Positions 17,599 through 26,829 of a stretch of 64,000 nt of DNA are shown piece by piece. Where the stretch lies: contig NZ_JOEQ01000006.1 in NCBI RefSeq assembly GCF_000721075.1, positions 182,482 to 246,481 on the forward strand, in the 5' to 3' direction. Position 1 is the first letter of the stretch, and each line of letters opens with the position of its first letter. The translations under genes were made by a program, and so were the position numbers. This DNA comes from Streptosporangium amethystogenes. Lineage in GTDB: Bacteria; Actinomycetota; Actinomycetes; Streptosporangiales; Streptosporangiaceae. The notes below the pieces were generated by a model that was given only the letters and a program-made list of their open reading frames with translations, ran no database searches and had not been told where the DNA came from.

Positions 17599-19256
17599 CG
17601 GACCTCCTCCAGCTCACGGGGGGCCGGGGTGTGCGGGTACTTGAGGTCGAACGCCGGGCGCTCGGACCGGATGCGGGGCAGCGAGATGAAGTTGTGCCTC
17701 GGCGGCGGGCAGGACGTCGCCCATTCGAGGGAGTTGCCGTAGCCCCAGGGGTCGTCCACGGTGACCTGCGGCGCGGTCTTGTGGGTCTTCCACACGTTGT
17801 AGAGGAACGGCAGCGTGGAGGCGCCCAGCAGGAACGCGCCCACCGAGGAGACCATGTTGAGGTCGGTGAACCCGTCGATCGGGCTGTAGTCGGCGTAGCG
17901 GCGCGGGAAGCCCTGCGCGCCCAGCCAGTGCTGGACCAGGAAGGTCGCGTGGAAGCCGACGAACAGCGTCCAGAAGTGGATCTTGCCCAGCCTGTCGTTC
18001 AGCATCTTGCCGGTGAACTTGGGCCACCAGAAGTAGAAGCCGGCGAACATCGCGAACACCACGGTGCCGAACACCACGTAGTGGAAGTGCGCCACCACGA
18101 AGTAGGAGTCGGACACCTGGAAGTCCAGCGGCGGGGAGGCCAGGATGACACCGGTCAGACCGCCGAACAGGAACGTCACCAGGAAGCCGATCGAGAACAG
18201 CATCGGCGACTCGAAGGACAGGTGGCCGCGCCACATGGTGCCGATCCAGTTGAAGAACTTCACCCCGGTGGGCACCGCGATGAGGAACGTCATGAAGGAG
18301 AAGAACGGCAGCAACACCTGACCGGTGGCGAACATGTGGTGCGCCCACACCGTGATCGACAGACCCGCGATGGCGATGGTCGCGGCCACCAGGCCGATGT
18401 AGCCGAACAGCGGCTTGCGGCTGAAGACCGGCAGGATCTCGGTCACGATGCCGAAGAACGGCAGCGCGATGATGTAGACCTCGGGATGGCCGAAGAACCA
18501 GAACAGGTGCTGCCAGAGCAACGCCCCGCCGGTGGCCGAGTCGAAGATGTGCGTGCCGAGCTTACGGTCGGATTCCAGCGCCAGCAGCGCGGCGGCCAGC
18601 ACCGGGAAGGCCATCAGCACCAGGATCGAGGTGAGCAGGATGTTCCAGGTGAACATCGGCAGACGGAACATCGTCATGCCGGGCGCGCGCATGCACACGA
18701 TCGTGGTGATGAAGTTCACAGAACCGAGGATCGTGCCCAGACCGCTGATGGTCAGGCCGACGATCCACAGGTCGCCGCCGATTCCCGGGGAGCTGATCGC
18801 GTTCGACAGCGGAGTGTAGGCGAACCAGCCGAAGCTGGCCGCGCCGCCCGGGGTGAGGAAGCCCGACAGGGCGATGGTGCTGCCGAAGGTGAAGAGCCAG
18901 TAGCTGACCATGTTCAGCCGCGGGAAGGCGACGTCGGGCGCGCCGATCTGCAGCGGCATGAGCTCGTTGGCGAACCCGGCGAACAGCGGGGTCGCGAACA
19001 TCAGCAGCATGACGGTGCCGTGCATGGTGAACAGCTGGTTGAACTGCTCGTTCGTGGTCAGCTGGAGGCCCGGCTGGGCCAGCTCCGCCCGCATGATCAG
19101 CGCCATCACGCCGCCGATCAGGAAGAAGACGAACGAGGTGATCAGGTAGAGATGTCCGATGATCTTGTGATCGGTGGACGTCACCCACTTGACGACGACC
19201 GAGCCCTTGCGGTTCGGCGCCGGGGAGGGGGGAACTGCTGGGTTATGTGCGGTCAC
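17595..19256 (-). CDS. ctaD: Cytochrome c oxidase subunit I
   Basis: 553 aa, 12 membrane helices, the catalytic heme-copper subunit of the aa3 oxidase. Visible are the heme a ligand region [12 protein letters not shown], the CuB/Tyr motif [15 protein letters not shown], the His pair WAHHMFATG and the heme region [15 protein letters not shown]. It is flanked by ctaC (4-bp overlap) and ctaF (4-bp overlap), an operon in the order ctaC-ctaD-ctaF. Confidence 0.97.
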   Translation of the reverse strand: MTAHNPAVPPSPAPNRKGSVVVKWVTSTDHKIIGHLYLITSFVFFLIGGVMALIMRAELAQPGLQLTTNEQFNQLFTMHGTVMLLMFATPLFAGFANELMPLQIGAPDVAFPRLNMVSYWLFTFGSTIALSGFLTPGGAASFGWFAYTPLSNAISSPGIGGDLWIVGLTISGLGTILGSVNFITTIVCMRAPGMTMFRLPMFTWNILLTSILVLMAFPVLAAALLALESDRKLGTHIFDSATGGALLWQHLFWFFGHPEVYIIALPFFGIVTEILPVFSRKPLFGYIGLVAATIAIAGLSITVWAHHMFATGQVLLPFFSFMTFLIAVPTGVKFFNWIGTMWRGHLSFESPMLFSIGFLVTFLFGGLTGVILASPPLDFQVSDSYFVVAHFHYVVFGTVVFAMFAGFYFWWPKFTGKMLNDRLGKIHFWTLFVGFHATFLVQHWLGAQGFPRRYADYSPIDGFTDLNMVSSVGAFLLGASTLPFLYNVWKTHKTAPQVTVDDPWGYGNSLEWATSCPPPRHNFISLPRIRSERPAFDLKYPHTPAPRELEEVR

Positions 19257-20053
19257 TGGGCACCCGCCTGGCTAGCGATGTACTGGTCGAACTCGGCCTG
19301 GGACACGAGCTTCACCGAGAAGAGCATCCGGCTGTGGTCCACACCGCAGAGCTCGGCGCAGCGACCGGCGTAAAGGCCTTCCTTCTTGTCCAGGGTCTGC
19401 ACCTCGAACTTGTTGTTCACGCCCGGGATCACGTCGCGCTTGAAGTGGAACGCCGGGATCCAGAAGGAGTGGATGACGTCCGGCGAGTGGAGGTCGAACT
19501 CGATGTTCTTCCCCACCGGCAGCACCAGCTCGGGGCCCTGCTTGTAGTCGGCCGCGGGCAGGCCCACGACCTGGACGGTCTTGCCGTTGGCCTCCGTCGT
19601 GAAGCGCCAGCTCCACTGGAAGCCCTCGACCTTGACCTTCACGTCGGGCTTGCCGGACAGGGTGTTGATGTAGTTCTGGTCCCGCGCGGTGAAGAAGAAG
19701 AACACGCCGACCATGATGATCGGCACCACCGTGTAGAGGATCTCGATCGGCAGGTTGTACCGCACCTGAGGCGGCAATTCCTCCTTGGAGTTCTTCTTCT
19801 TACGGTGGAAGGCGACGGACCAGAGGATCAGACCCCACACGACCACACCGGTGGCGAGGGCGGCGATCCACGATCCGTTCCACAGATTCTGGACGGACTC
19901 GGACTGCTTGGTGACGCCCTCGGGCAGGCCGCCTCGGGACCATTCTTCGGCACTGCACGCCGTCAGGGAAACCAGCAGCAGCGCCAGAGCGGCAGCGCGT
20001 GGCACCCGGCGGCGGGCCAACGGACGCCGTGCGGAACGGCGGGTCGGACTCAC
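19253..20053 (-). CDS. ctaC: Cytochrome c oxidase subunit II
   Basis: 266 aa. Lipoprotein-type signal ([14 protein letters not shown]), two membrane helices (about 60-82, 103-125) and a periplasmic-side cupredoxin domain with the CuA site: HSFWIPAF for the first His, and [14 protein letters not shown] for the two Cys, the second His and Met. It accepts electrons from QcrC. First gene of ctaCDF, divergent from the cysteine desulfurase gene. Confidence 0.96.
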   Translation of the reverse strand: MSPTRRSARRPLARRRVPRAAALALLLVSLTACSAEEWSRGGLPEGVTKQSESVQNLWNGSWIAALATGVVVWGLILWSVAFHRKKKNSKEELPPQVRYNLPIEILYTVVPIIMVGVFFFFTARDQNYINTLSGKPDVKVKVEGFQWSWRFTTEANGKTVQVVGLPAADYKQGPELVLPVGKNIEFDLHSPDVIHSFWIPAFHFKRDVIPGVNNKFEVQTLDKKEGLYAGRCAELCGVDHSRMLFSVKLVSQAEFDQYIASQAGAQ

Positions 20054-20076
20054 GGATCGCCTACCCCACAGATGAA

Positions 20077-20097
20077 GCCCAGGAGTCGCTCCTGGGC
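20077..20097. promoter_or_regulatory. Inverted repeat in the ctaC 5' region
   Basis: GCCCAGGAG (20077-20085) and CTCCTGGGC (20089-20097) are perfect inverted repeats separated by TCG, about 24-44 bp before the ctaC start on the minus strand. It could be a leader hairpin or an operator in the 168-bp divergent region; the role is unknown. Confidence 0.4.
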
Positions 20098-20221
20098 GGT
20101 CGTTTGTTCATGTTCAAGATTTGTAGTTCACAGCTTCACGCTGGGGGACACATTAGCGCGGACAACCGTCGCCCCCCCGCGCAGCCCCCGCCCGCACCGC
20201 GCGTGGTGCGACGATTGGAGC

Positions 20222-21358
20222 GTGGCGTACTTCGACGCGGCCTCCACGGAGCCGCTGCACCCCCAGGCTCGGGAGGCCCTCATCGCGGCCCTCGACGTCG
20301 GCTGGGCCGACCCCGCGAGGCTGTACGGTTCCGCTCGCCGGGCAAGGATGTTACTGGAACAGGCGAGGACCGAGGTGGCCGAGGCCCTGGGCGCCAGAGC
20401 CGACGAGGTCTCGTTCACCTCCTCGGGCACCCAGGCGGTGCACCTGGGCGTGCTCGGCACCCTGCACGGACGCCGCAGGAGCGGCCGCCGCCTGGTCACC
20501 TCGGCCGTGGAGCACTCCAGCGTGCTGCACGCGGCCGGCATCCACGAGCGCGACGGCGGCTCGGTCGAGACGGTCGGCGTCGGGATCACCGGTGCCGTCG
20601 GGGCCGGCGCCTTTTGTGAGGCGGTGCTCGCCGAGGGCACCGCCCTGGCCTGCCTGCAGAGCGCCAACCACGAGGTCGGGACCGTCCAGCCGGTCGCCGA
20701 GGTGGCGGCGGCGTGCGCCGAGGCGGGGGTGCCGCTGCTGGTGGACGCCGCCCAGACCGCGGGCCGGATGCCGCTGCCCGGCGGCTGGTCGGTGCTGGCC
20801 GCGAGCGCGCACAAATGGGGCGGCCCCGCAGGGGTCGGTGTGCTGGTGGTCCGCAAGGGCACCCGGTGGCGCAGCCCGCTGCCCGAGGACGACCGCGAGC
20901 GCCGCCGGGTCCCCGGTTTCGAGAACGTGCCGGCGATCGTCGCGGCGGCCGCCGCGCTGCGTGCCACGGTGGCCGAGTCGGCCGTGGAGTCGGCCAGGCT
21001 CTTTGCGCTCGTGGACCGCGTCAGGACCGAGGTGCCCCGGCTGGTCCCCGAGGTCGAGGTCATCGGTGATCCGGTCGTGCGGGCGCCGCACATCGTCACC
21101 TTTTCGTGTCTTTACGTGGAAGGTGAGGCACTGCTCACCGAACTCGACAAGGCCGGATTCTCGGTATCGTCCGGCAGTTCCTGCACGGCGAGTACGCTTC
21201 GTCCATCGCATGTTCTGGAGGCCATGGGTGTGCTCACCCACGGGAACGTGCGGGTGTCGCTGCCCAGGGGCACCTCGGCGGCGGATGTCGACCGTTTCCT
21301 CACCGTCCTGCCCGGCACGGTACGCAGGATCCGCGAGGAGGCGGGGGTTAAACTGTGA
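20222..21358 (+). CDS. Cysteine desulfurase (NifS/IscS-like)
   Basis: 378 aa PLP enzyme that removes sulfur from cysteine. Motifs are the N-terminal YFDAASTEPLHP, SSGTQAVHLG, the PLP-lysine motif SAHKWGGPAGVG (about Lys198) and the sulfur-carrying Cys in SVSSGSSCTASTLRPSH (about Cys320). Length and active-site loop fit a group I IscS/NifS-type enzyme. GTG at 20222 begins right at the conserved AYFD; an open frame runs far upstream but lacks similarity. A TusA-type gene follows 25 bp downstream, suggesting that the sulfur is handed to TusA for tRNA or cofactor thiolation. Confidence 0.9.
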   Translation: MAYFDAASTEPLHPQAREALIAALDVGWADPARLYGSARRARMLLEQARTEVAEALGARADEVSFTSSGTQAVHLGVLGTLHGRRRSGRRLVTSAVEHSSVLHAAGIHERDGGSVETVGVGITGAVGAGAFCEAVLAEGTALACLQSANHEVGTVQPVAEVAAACAEAGVPLLVDAAQTAGRMPLPGGWSVLAASAHKWGGPAGVGVLVVRKGTRWRSPLPEDDRERRRVPGFENVPAIVAAAAALRATVAESAVESARLFALVDRVRTEVPRLVPEVEVIGDPVVRAPHIVTFSCLYVEGEALLTELDKAGFSVSSGSSCTASTLRPSHVLEAMGVLTHGNVRVSLPRGTSAADVDRFLTVLPGTVRRIREEAGVKL

Positions 21359-21383
21359 TCAACACTTGGGAAGTGAAGACTCC

Positions 21384-21653
21384 ATGACGTCCAGCCAGGC
21401 CAACCCGGCGGGATCGGCCCAGAGCCCGGCACTGACCATCGACGCGCTGGGCAAGAAGTGCCCGATTCCCATCATCATGCTGGCCGAGCAGATCAACTAC
21501 GTGCCGCTCAACGCGATCGTCGCGGTCCTGGCCGACGACCCCGCCGCCTTCACCGACATCCCGGCCTGGTGCCGGCTGAAGTCGCACCACCACGTGGCCA
21601 GCTACGAGCTCCCCGAGCGCGGCTGGTCCATCCACGTGCGCCGCAACTACTGA
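21384..21653 (+). CDS. TusA-family sulfurtransferase
   Basis: 89 aa. The TusA/SirA fold with the sulfur-accepting Cys in the signature KKCPIPIIMLAE. Strands such as NAIVAVLADDPAAF and a C-terminal WSIHVRRNY complete the small two-layer sandwich. It follows the desulfurase by 25 bp and is probably co-transcribed with it. Acceptors could be tRNA thiolation, molybdenum cofactor or other sulfur pathways; none is encoded here. Confidence 0.88.
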   Translation: MTSSQANPAGSAQSPALTIDALGKKCPIPIIMLAEQINYVPLNAIVAVLADDPAAFTDIPAWCRLKSHHHVASYELPERGWSIHVRRNY

Positions 21654-21714
21654 CTTGTCCTGAAACTGGGTATGACTCTCCCCGAAAATCCATCAAACGG
21701 TTCGGGGGAACAGT

Positions 21715-22137
21715 ATGAGCGGCGAGACCGCCAGGAGTCTGATGAATGCCGGGGTCCGGTGCGTGGAGGCACACGAGACACTCGACCGGGCCGCACAGAT
21801 GATGCGCGACATGAACGTGGGCGCGCTTCCCATCTGCGGCAGCGACGACCGGCTGAAGGGGATCATCACCGACCGCGACATCGTGGTCAAGTGCGTGGCC
21901 CACGGCATGGACCCGTCCAAGGTCACCGCCGGTGAGCTGGCGACCGGGCTGGTCTGGGTGTCGTCGGACGCCAGCATCGACGAGACGCTCGCCAAGATGG
22001 AGCAGAACCAGATACGGCGGCTGCCGGTGATCGAGAACGGCCGCATCATCGGCATGATCAGCGAGGCCGACCTGGCCAGGCACCTGCCTGACGACAAGCT
22101 CGCCGAGTTCGTGCACCGCGTCTACGCGAGCGCCTGA
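21715..22137 (+). CDS. Tandem CBS-domain protein
   Basis: 140 aa made of two CBS repeats: the first with MRDMNVGALPICGSDDRLKG and IITDRDIVVK, the second with MEQNQIRRLPVIENGRIIGM and ISEADLARHL. CBS pairs bind adenosine nucleotides and act as energy or ionic sensors. ATG at 21715 is preceded by GGGGGAA. Its position beside the adenosine kinase gene may be coincidental. Confidence 0.88.
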   Translation: MSGETARSLMNAGVRCVEAHETLDRAAQMMRDMNVGALPICGSDDRLKGIITDRDIVVKCVAHGMDPSKVTAGELATGLVWVSSDASIDETLAKMEQNQIRRLPVIENGRIIGMISEADLARHLPDDKLAEFVHRVYASA

Positions 22138-22159
22138 CACCTTCCAGGACGGCGTCCCG

Positions 22160-22249
22160 CCCGGCTGAGTGCCCGATGTCGGGTGATCTCAGCCGGGCAT
22201 GGCCCGGCCGCCGGTCCGGCGGTGGGTCTGGCCACCGCCGGACCGGTGG
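22160..22249. terminator. Two hairpins between convergent genes
   Basis: Stem 22160-22169/22188-22197 (CCCGGCTGAG with its complement) and stem 22208-22225/22232-22249 (18 bp with one mismatch, loop GTCTGG) lie between the CBS gene stop and the adoK stop. They probably work as terminators for the two converging transcripts. Confidence 0.65.
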
Positions 22250-22285
22250 CGCCCGGCGCCGGCCGGTCGGTGTTCGAGCGGCGGC

Positions 22286-23272
22286 TCAGGCGTGGTGGCA
22301 CTTCACGAAGCCGGCCACCTCGGCCGCGGCGTCGGTGCCGTAGGCGTCGGCGAAACGCTCCAGGAAGATCTTCTGGCCGAGTTCGTACTCCTGACCACCG
22401 ACGCGCTCCAGAACGTGGGTGGCGGTGAGATTGCCGACCTGGCCGCAGCGCTCCAGGGACAGGCCCCAGGCCAGCGCCGCCAGGAAACCGGACCTGAAGG
22501 CGTCTCCCACGCCTGTGGGGTCCGCCTTGCCGAGCTCGGGCGCCGGGGGGACGTGCAGCGGCGGCTCGTCCTTGCGGTCGATGACGACGCCCTTGGGGCC
22601 GAGCGTGGTGACGCGGACGCCGACCCGGCCGAGGATCTCCTCGTCGGTCCAGCCGGTCTTCTGCTCGATCATGCCCTTCTCGTAGTCGTTGCCGAACAGA
22701 TAGGCGGCGCCGTCGACCAGTTCGCGGATCTCCTCGCCGGGCATGCGCGCGAGCTGCTGGGAGGGGTCGGCGGCGAACGGGATCGCGCGCTGACGCGCCT
22801 CGGCGGTGTGCCTGAGCATCGCCTCGGGGTCGTTGGGGCTGATCAGCACCAGGTCCAGGCCACCGAGCCGCTGGCTGATCGGGCCGAGCTCGATGAGACG
22901 GGCCTCGGCCATCGCACCGGTGTAGAACGACGCGATCTGGTTGTGGTCGTCGTCGGTCGTGCACAGGAAGCGGGCGGTGTGGTGCAGCTCCGAGACGTGG
23001 ACGGAGTCGCAGTCGACGCCGTGGCGCTCCAGCCAGGAGCGGTAGTCGGCGAAGTCCGCGCCGACCGCGCCGACCAGGACGGGCCGAAGACCCAGGCAGC
23101 CCATGCCGAAGGCGATGTTGGCCGCGCAGCCGCCACGGCGGATCTGCAGGTCGTCCACGAGAAACGACAGGGAAATCCGGTGGAGCTGATCGGCGATGAG
23201 CTGGTCGCCGAAGCGGCCCGGGAAGGTCATCAGGTGATCTGTCGCGATTGAGCCGGTGACGGCGATGCGCAC
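22286..23272 (-). CDS. adoK: Adenosine kinase (PfkB family)
   Basis: 328 aa. Phosphorylates adenosine to AMP in purine salvage. The whole sequence resembles mycobacterial AdoK as I recall it: VTGSIATDHLMTFPGRFGDQ at the N-terminus, RRGGCAANIAFGMG (first PfkB signature), GAAYLFGNDYE, and the second signature with catalytic Asp in DPTGVGDAFRSGF. GTG at 23272 follows GAGGAG by about 10 nt. It lies next to erpA as in M. tuberculosis (Rv2202c, Rv2204c). Other sugar-kinase substrates are possible but less likely. Confidence 0.88.
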   Translation of the reverse strand: MRIAVTGSIATDHLMTFPGRFGDQLIADQLHRISLSFLVDDLQIRRGGCAANIAFGMGCLGLRPVLVGAVGADFADYRSWLERHGVDCDSVHVSELHHTARFLCTTDDDHNQIASFYTGAMAEARLIELGPISQRLGGLDLVLISPNDPEAMLRHTAEARQRAIPFAADPSQQLARMPGEEIRELVDGAAYLFGNDYEKGMIEQKTGWTDEEILGRVGVRVTTLGPKGVVIDRKDEPPLHVPPAPELGKADPTGVGDAFRSGFLAALAWGLSLERCGQVGNLTATHVLERVGGQEYELGQKIFLERFADAYGTDAAAEVAGFVKCHHA

Positions 23273-23354
23273 GGGGTTCTTCTCCTCGTTGTCAGCATCT
23301 CTGGGAACGTGGGCGATCGAGCCACGCAAGAATACGCGACCTTGTGGGCGCGCG

Positions 23355-23394
23355 AAGGCCCCGCGCGGTGACGGATGTCACCGCGCGGGGCCTT
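23355..23394 (-). terminator. Terminator after erpA
   Basis: An 18-bp perfect stem (23355-23372 with 23377-23394, loop GGAT) starting with AAGGCCCC, located 37 nt past the minus-strand erpA stop and upstream of adoK. It is the strongest hairpin in this part of the window. Confidence 0.82.
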
Positions 23395-23431
23395 CACTGT
23401 CTCGTCCGGTCTCGTCCGGTCGAGCGATCCC

Positions 23432-23785
23432 CTAGTTGAACGAGTCTCCGCAGGCGCACGACCCCGTGGCGTTCGGGTTGTCGATCGTGAAGCCCTGCTT
23501 CTCGATCGTGTCGACGAAGTCGACGGTGGCACCCACGAGGTAGGGCGCGCTCATCCGGTCGGTGACCACGCTCACGCCGTCGAAGTCGGAGACGACGTCA
23601 CCGTCCATCGAACGGTCGTCAAAGAAGAGCTGGTAGCGCAGGCCGGAACAGCCGCCGGGCTGCACGGCCACGCGCAGCTGGAGGCCCTCCTCGCCCTGCT
23701 GCTCCAGCAGGCTCTTGACCTTCGCGGCGGCCGCGGAACTGAGGATCAGGCCCTGCGCCGTGGTCTCGCTGCTCTCAACCGACAT
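23432..23785 (-). CDS. erpA: A-type iron-sulfur cluster insertion protein
   Basis: 117 aa HesB/IscA/ErpA-family carrier. The three conserved cysteines are in PGGCSGLRYQL (Cys46) and the C-terminal GSCACGDSF (Cys110, Cys112). It delivers 4Fe-4S or 2Fe-2S clusters to apoproteins such as LipA and NadA, both encoded in this window. Its position beside adoK matches mycobacterial Rv2204c. Monocistronic, with its own terminator. Confidence 0.93.
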   Translation of the reverse strand: MSVESSETTAQGLILSSAAAAKVKSLLEQQGEEGLQLRVAVQPGGCSGLRYQLFFDDRSMDGDVVSDFDGVSVVTDRMSAPYLVGATVDFVDTIEKQGFTIDNPNATGSCACGDSFN

Positions 23786-23960
23786 GTGGTGACTCCCGCG
23801 TCTGCGTCAGCCGCTCCCCGGGAACGGCTGTCTGTTTCTGACGTCCTTCTTAGACGCTACCAACACCCGCTCCCCCTTACACATTCCTGAGATGACGCTC
23901 ACCTCCCCCTTCGGACAAAACTCCCTCCCCGGAATAAAGCCTCAACAGCGTGTGTCATCA

Positions 23961-23982
23961 TTAGTCGTCACTTCGACGATAA
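23961..23982. promoter_or_regulatory. Imperfect palindrome before nadA, possible operator
   Basis: TTAGTCGTCACTTCGACGATAA contains TCGTC/GACGA arms around ACTTC with TT/AA outer pairs and ends at the nadA SD. Its position over the start region suggests repression. NAD-synthesis genes in actinobacteria are often controlled by NrtR-type repressors, but I cannot confirm that motif. Confidence 0.4.
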
Positions 23983-23994
23983 GGGGGTGTGGCC

Positions 23995-25149
23995 ATGACG
24001 ACCACCGAGACCGGGCTTCCGCTCTTCGTCCTGGGCAGAGACGTGGACCCGCACAGCGAGCGCGGTGTCGACTGTCCTGGCGAGCTGCCGGCCGCGTCCG
24101 ACCCGGCGCTGGTGGAACGCGCCAGGAAGGCGAAGGCGGCGCTCGGCGACAGGGTCTTCGTGCTGGGCCACCACTACCAGCGTGACGAGGTCATCCAGTT
24201 CGCCGACGTGACCGGCGACTCGTTCAAGCTCGCCAAGGAGGCTGCGGCCCGACCCGACGCCGAGTACATCGTCTTCTGCGGCGTGCACTTCATGGCCGAG
24301 TCCGCCGACATCCTCACCTCCGACTCCCAGAAGGTGGTGCTGCCCGACCTCGCCGCCGGGTGCTCGATGGCCGACATGGCCACCTTCGACCAGGTCGAGG
24401 AGTGCTGGGAGGCGCTGGAGGACGCCGGGATCGCCGGTGGCATCGTCCCCGTCACCTACATGAACTCCAGCGCCGACATCAAGGCCTTCTGCGGGCGCAA
24501 CGGCGGCACCGTCTGCACCTCCTCCAACGCCAGGCGCGCCCTGGAGTGGGCCTTCTCCCGCGGGGAGAAGGTGCTCTTCCTTCCCGACCAGCACCTGGGC
24601 CGCAACACCGCGGTGCTGGAGATGGGCCTGTCGCCGGGCGACTGCGTCGTCTACAACCCGCACCGGCCGAACGGCGGCCTGACCGCCGAGCAGCTCGCGG
24701 GCGCCAAGATGATCCTGTGGAAGGGGCACTGCTCGGTACACGGCCGCTTCAGCGCCGAGTGCGTGGACGACGTCCGCGCGCGCATCCCCGGCGTCAACGT
24801 ACTGGTCCACCCCGAGTGCAGGCACGAGGTCGTCACCAAGGCCGATCATGTCGGCTCGACCGAGTACATCATCAAGAAGATCGAGGCGGCTCCCGCCGGG
24901 TCCTCCTGGGCGGTGGGCACCGAACTGAACCTGGTCAAGCGGCTCGGCGCCATGTTCCCCGACAAGGACGTGACGTTCCTGGACCGGACCGTCTGCTACT
25001 GCTCGACGATGAACCGGATCGACCTGCCGCACCTGGTGTGGGCGCTGGAGTCGCTCGCCGCCGGCCAGGTCGTCAACCAGATCACCGTGGACGACGACAC
25101 CGCCCACTGGGCCAAGGTCGCCCTGGACAGGATGCTGGCGCTGCCCTGA
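23995..25149 (+). CDS. nadA: Quinolinate synthase A
   Basis: 384 aa. Condenses iminoaspartate with dihydroxyacetone phosphate to quinolinate in NAD synthesis, using a 4Fe-4S cluster. Family motifs are FVLGHHYQRDEVIQFAD, VFCGVHFMAESADIL, CSMADM, VHPECRHEVV and DRTVCYCSTMN; Cys residues in CSMAD, PECRH and TVCYC are cluster-ligand candidates. ATG at 23995 has AGGGGG about 8 nt upstream; the GTG two codons earlier is too close to the SD. nadB and nadC are not adjacent in this window. Confidence 0.95.
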   Translation: MTTTETGLPLFVLGRDVDPHSERGVDCPGELPAASDPALVERARKAKAALGDRVFVLGHHYQRDEVIQFADVTGDSFKLAKEAAARPDAEYIVFCGVHFMAESADILTSDSQKVVLPDLAAGCSMADMATFDQVEECWEALEDAGIAGGIVPVTYMNSSADIKAFCGRNGGTVCTSSNARRALEWAFSRGEKVLFLPDQHLGRNTAVLEMGLSPGDCVVYNPHRPNGGLTAEQLAGAKMILWKGHCSVHGRFSAECVDDVRARIPGVNVLVHPECRHEVVTKADHVGSTEYIIKKIEAAPAGSSWAVGTELNLVKRLGAMFPDKDVTFLDRTVCYCSTMNRIDLPHLVWALESLAAGQVVNQITVDDDTAHWAKVALDRMLALP

Positions 25150-25170
25150 GGCCGCCCCGAGCACGAGGTG

Positions 25171-25208
25171 GACGGGCCCCGGCGGGTGGTGACCCGCCGG
25201 GGCCCGTC
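25171..25208. terminator. Terminator between nadA and SIMPL gene
   Basis: A perfect 17-bp stem (25171-25187 with 25192-25208) with loop GGTG between two convergent genes; likely bidirectional. Confidence 0.8.
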
Positions 25209-25264
25209 GCGTGCCGGGAACCTGTCGCGTACCCGGGATCGGGGGAGCACCGCGTGAGCGGGGC

Positions 25265-25975
25265 CTAATCCAGCTCGTAGACCACCCTGACGCTGACCGA
25301 CACGTCCTGGCGGCCTGGGCTGATCGACGCCTTGTCCGCGATCGCGCCGGCGGCGAAGAACGGCCGCGGCGGGGTGACGTTCTCCTCGCTGATCTCCAGC
25401 GCGCGGCCGAGCCTGCGCCCCGCCAGCCTGGCGTACTGCGTGGCGCGGGTCCTGGCGTCCCTGAAGGCGGCCTCGCGCGCCAGCCTGAGCGGCGCGCGGT
25501 TGTCGGAGACCTCGAAGGAGACGCTGTCCAGCCGGACCGCCTCGCCGACCGCGACCGCCGCGTCGATCACGTCGTCCGCGGTGTCCAGGTCCCGCACCAC
25601 CGCCTCGACCCCCTGCGCGGCCCGGTAACCGGAGATCGTGGGGTAGTCCTTGTACTGCGGGCCCAGGGACAGCTCGTTGGTCCGCAGGTCCTTGGCCGCG
25701 ATACCGGCCGCCAGCAACGCCTTCGTCAGCGCGGCGGCGGCGGCGCGGGCGGCGGTGAACGCCTCTCCCGCGGTGGAACGGACCACCTCGACACCGGCGT
25801 CCAGCTTCATGACGTCGGGGGTGACCGACAGGCGCCCCTCGCCCACGATCGTTATCTGCGGCTGGTCCTCCCGCACCGTCGCCGTGGAGGGTGCGGAGTC
25901 CGCGAGCGCCGTGCCACCGAACAGACCCACGGAGACGAGCGCGGCCGAGGTCACCGCCTGAGACATCTTGATCAT
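25265..25975 (-). CDS. Secreted SIMPL-domain (DUF541) protein
   Basis: 236 aa with a signal peptide (about 1-25, AALVSVGLFGGTALA) and one SIMPL/DUF541 domain: ITIVGEGRLSVTPDVMKLDAGVE region, DLRTNELSLGPQY, YRAAQGVEAVVRDLD, and the C-terminal VSVSVRVVYELD. The family includes SIMPL of mammalian IRAK signalling and bacterial outer-surface proteins such as E. coli YggE, linked to oxidative stress. The role in Gram-positives is not established. It stands alone between nadA and the MDMPI-like gene. Confidence 0.87.
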   Translation of the reverse strand: MIKMSQAVTSAALVSVGLFGGTALADSAPSTATVREDQPQITIVGEGRLSVTPDVMKLDAGVEVVRSTAGEAFTAARAAAAALTKALLAAGIAAKDLRTNELSLGPQYKDYPTISGYRAAQGVEAVVRDLDTADDVIDAAVAVGEAVRLDSVSFEVSDNRAPLRLAREAAFRDARTRATQYARLAGRRLGRALEISEENVTPPRPFFAAGAIADKASISPGRQDVSVSVRVVYELD

Positions 25976-26075
25976 AAGGGCATGGCACCACGGGACGGCG
26001 GCCTCGGCGACGGACCCTCCTGGAGATCTGCCGTGTCTTGGCCGAATCCCGGGGCGGGTGTTTACCTTCCGCCGG

Positions 26076-26828
26076 TCAGATCCGGGCGAGCTCCCGCCAC
26101 CAGCCCAGCAGCCCCGCGTCGCCCTCGACGGCGTAGTCGTCGACGCTGCGCCGCCCCCACACGACCTGGAGCAGGTCCGCCGACGTGGCGGTGCGCACGG
26201 TCACGCTCCCCGGCTGCGGGGACCGCCGGTGGTGGAAGCGGTCGGGGTCAAGGGTGATCACCCATCCGGGTCCGGTGTCGGCCTGCAGGGAGATCGTCTC
26301 GCCCCCGCCCCTCAGCTCGGCCACCCCCGGGTTCCACAGCGCGTACGGCAGGATGTCGAGGAACTCCTCGACCCCGTCGGCCGCCACGTCCTCGGGCACC
26401 AGGACCGGAACGCCCAGCGCGAGCTCGGCGTCCATCCGGTGCACCAGGGTCTCGTGGAGCATCCGCCTGGACCAGAACCGCACCCGCCGCTCCCCGCCCC
26501 AGGCCCACATCGGCGCCTGCGGATCCTGCGACAGCAGTGCCTTGGACAGCAAGGTGGCCCCCGCACCGAGCCAGGCGGGATAACCGCTCGCGTCGGCGGG
26601 CAGGCCCATGTCCATCCCGCGGCGGTCGTAGCGCCGCTCGGCCAGGTCGGCGACCATGGTGGCCGCCCACCGGTGTACGCCACCGGTGTGGGTGACGAGC
26701 CTGGCCAGGTCCCAGCCGGGACAGGTCAGCACGGGAACGGACATGTCGCGCCCCCTCAGGACATCGGCCATCCGGGCGATCTCCGCGACGGCCGCCGAGA
26801 CATGCTCGACATGGGTCCATTCCCTCAT
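26076..26828 (-). CDS. Maleylpyruvate isomerase N-terminal (MDMPI/DinB-like) protein
   Basis: 250 aa. N-terminal four-helix DinB-like bundle with CPGWDLARLVTHTGGVHRWA, which contains the conserved His used by mycothiol-dependent enzymes, and RRMLHETLVHRMDAE with further metal-ligand His. A C-terminal SCP2-like beta domain (VTVRTATSADLLQVVWGR) ends the protein. This TIGR03083 type is common in actinobacteria, and mycothiol-linked chemistry is possible but unproven. ATG at 26828 follows the kinase stop by 1 nt with GGAGGG 8 nt upstream, so translation is coupled to the kinase gene. Confidence 0.83.
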   Translation of the reverse strand: MREWTHVEHVSAAVAEIARMADVLRGRDMSVPVLTCPGWDLARLVTHTGGVHRWAATMVADLAERRYDRRGMDMGLPADASGYPAWLGAGATLLSKALLSQDPQAPMWAWGGERRVRFWSRRMLHETLVHRMDAELALGVPVLVPEDVAADGVEEFLDILPYALWNPGVAELRGGGETISLQADTGPGWVITLDPDRFHHRRSPQPGSVTVRTATSADLLQVVWGRRSVDDYAVEGDAGLLGWWRELARI

Positions 26829-26829
26829 T

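Noticed and set aside
19247..21358. 703-aa open frame running into the cysteine desulfurase
   Set aside because: The first 325 residues are antisense to ctaC and the divergent promoter region; the enzyme begins at GTG 20222.
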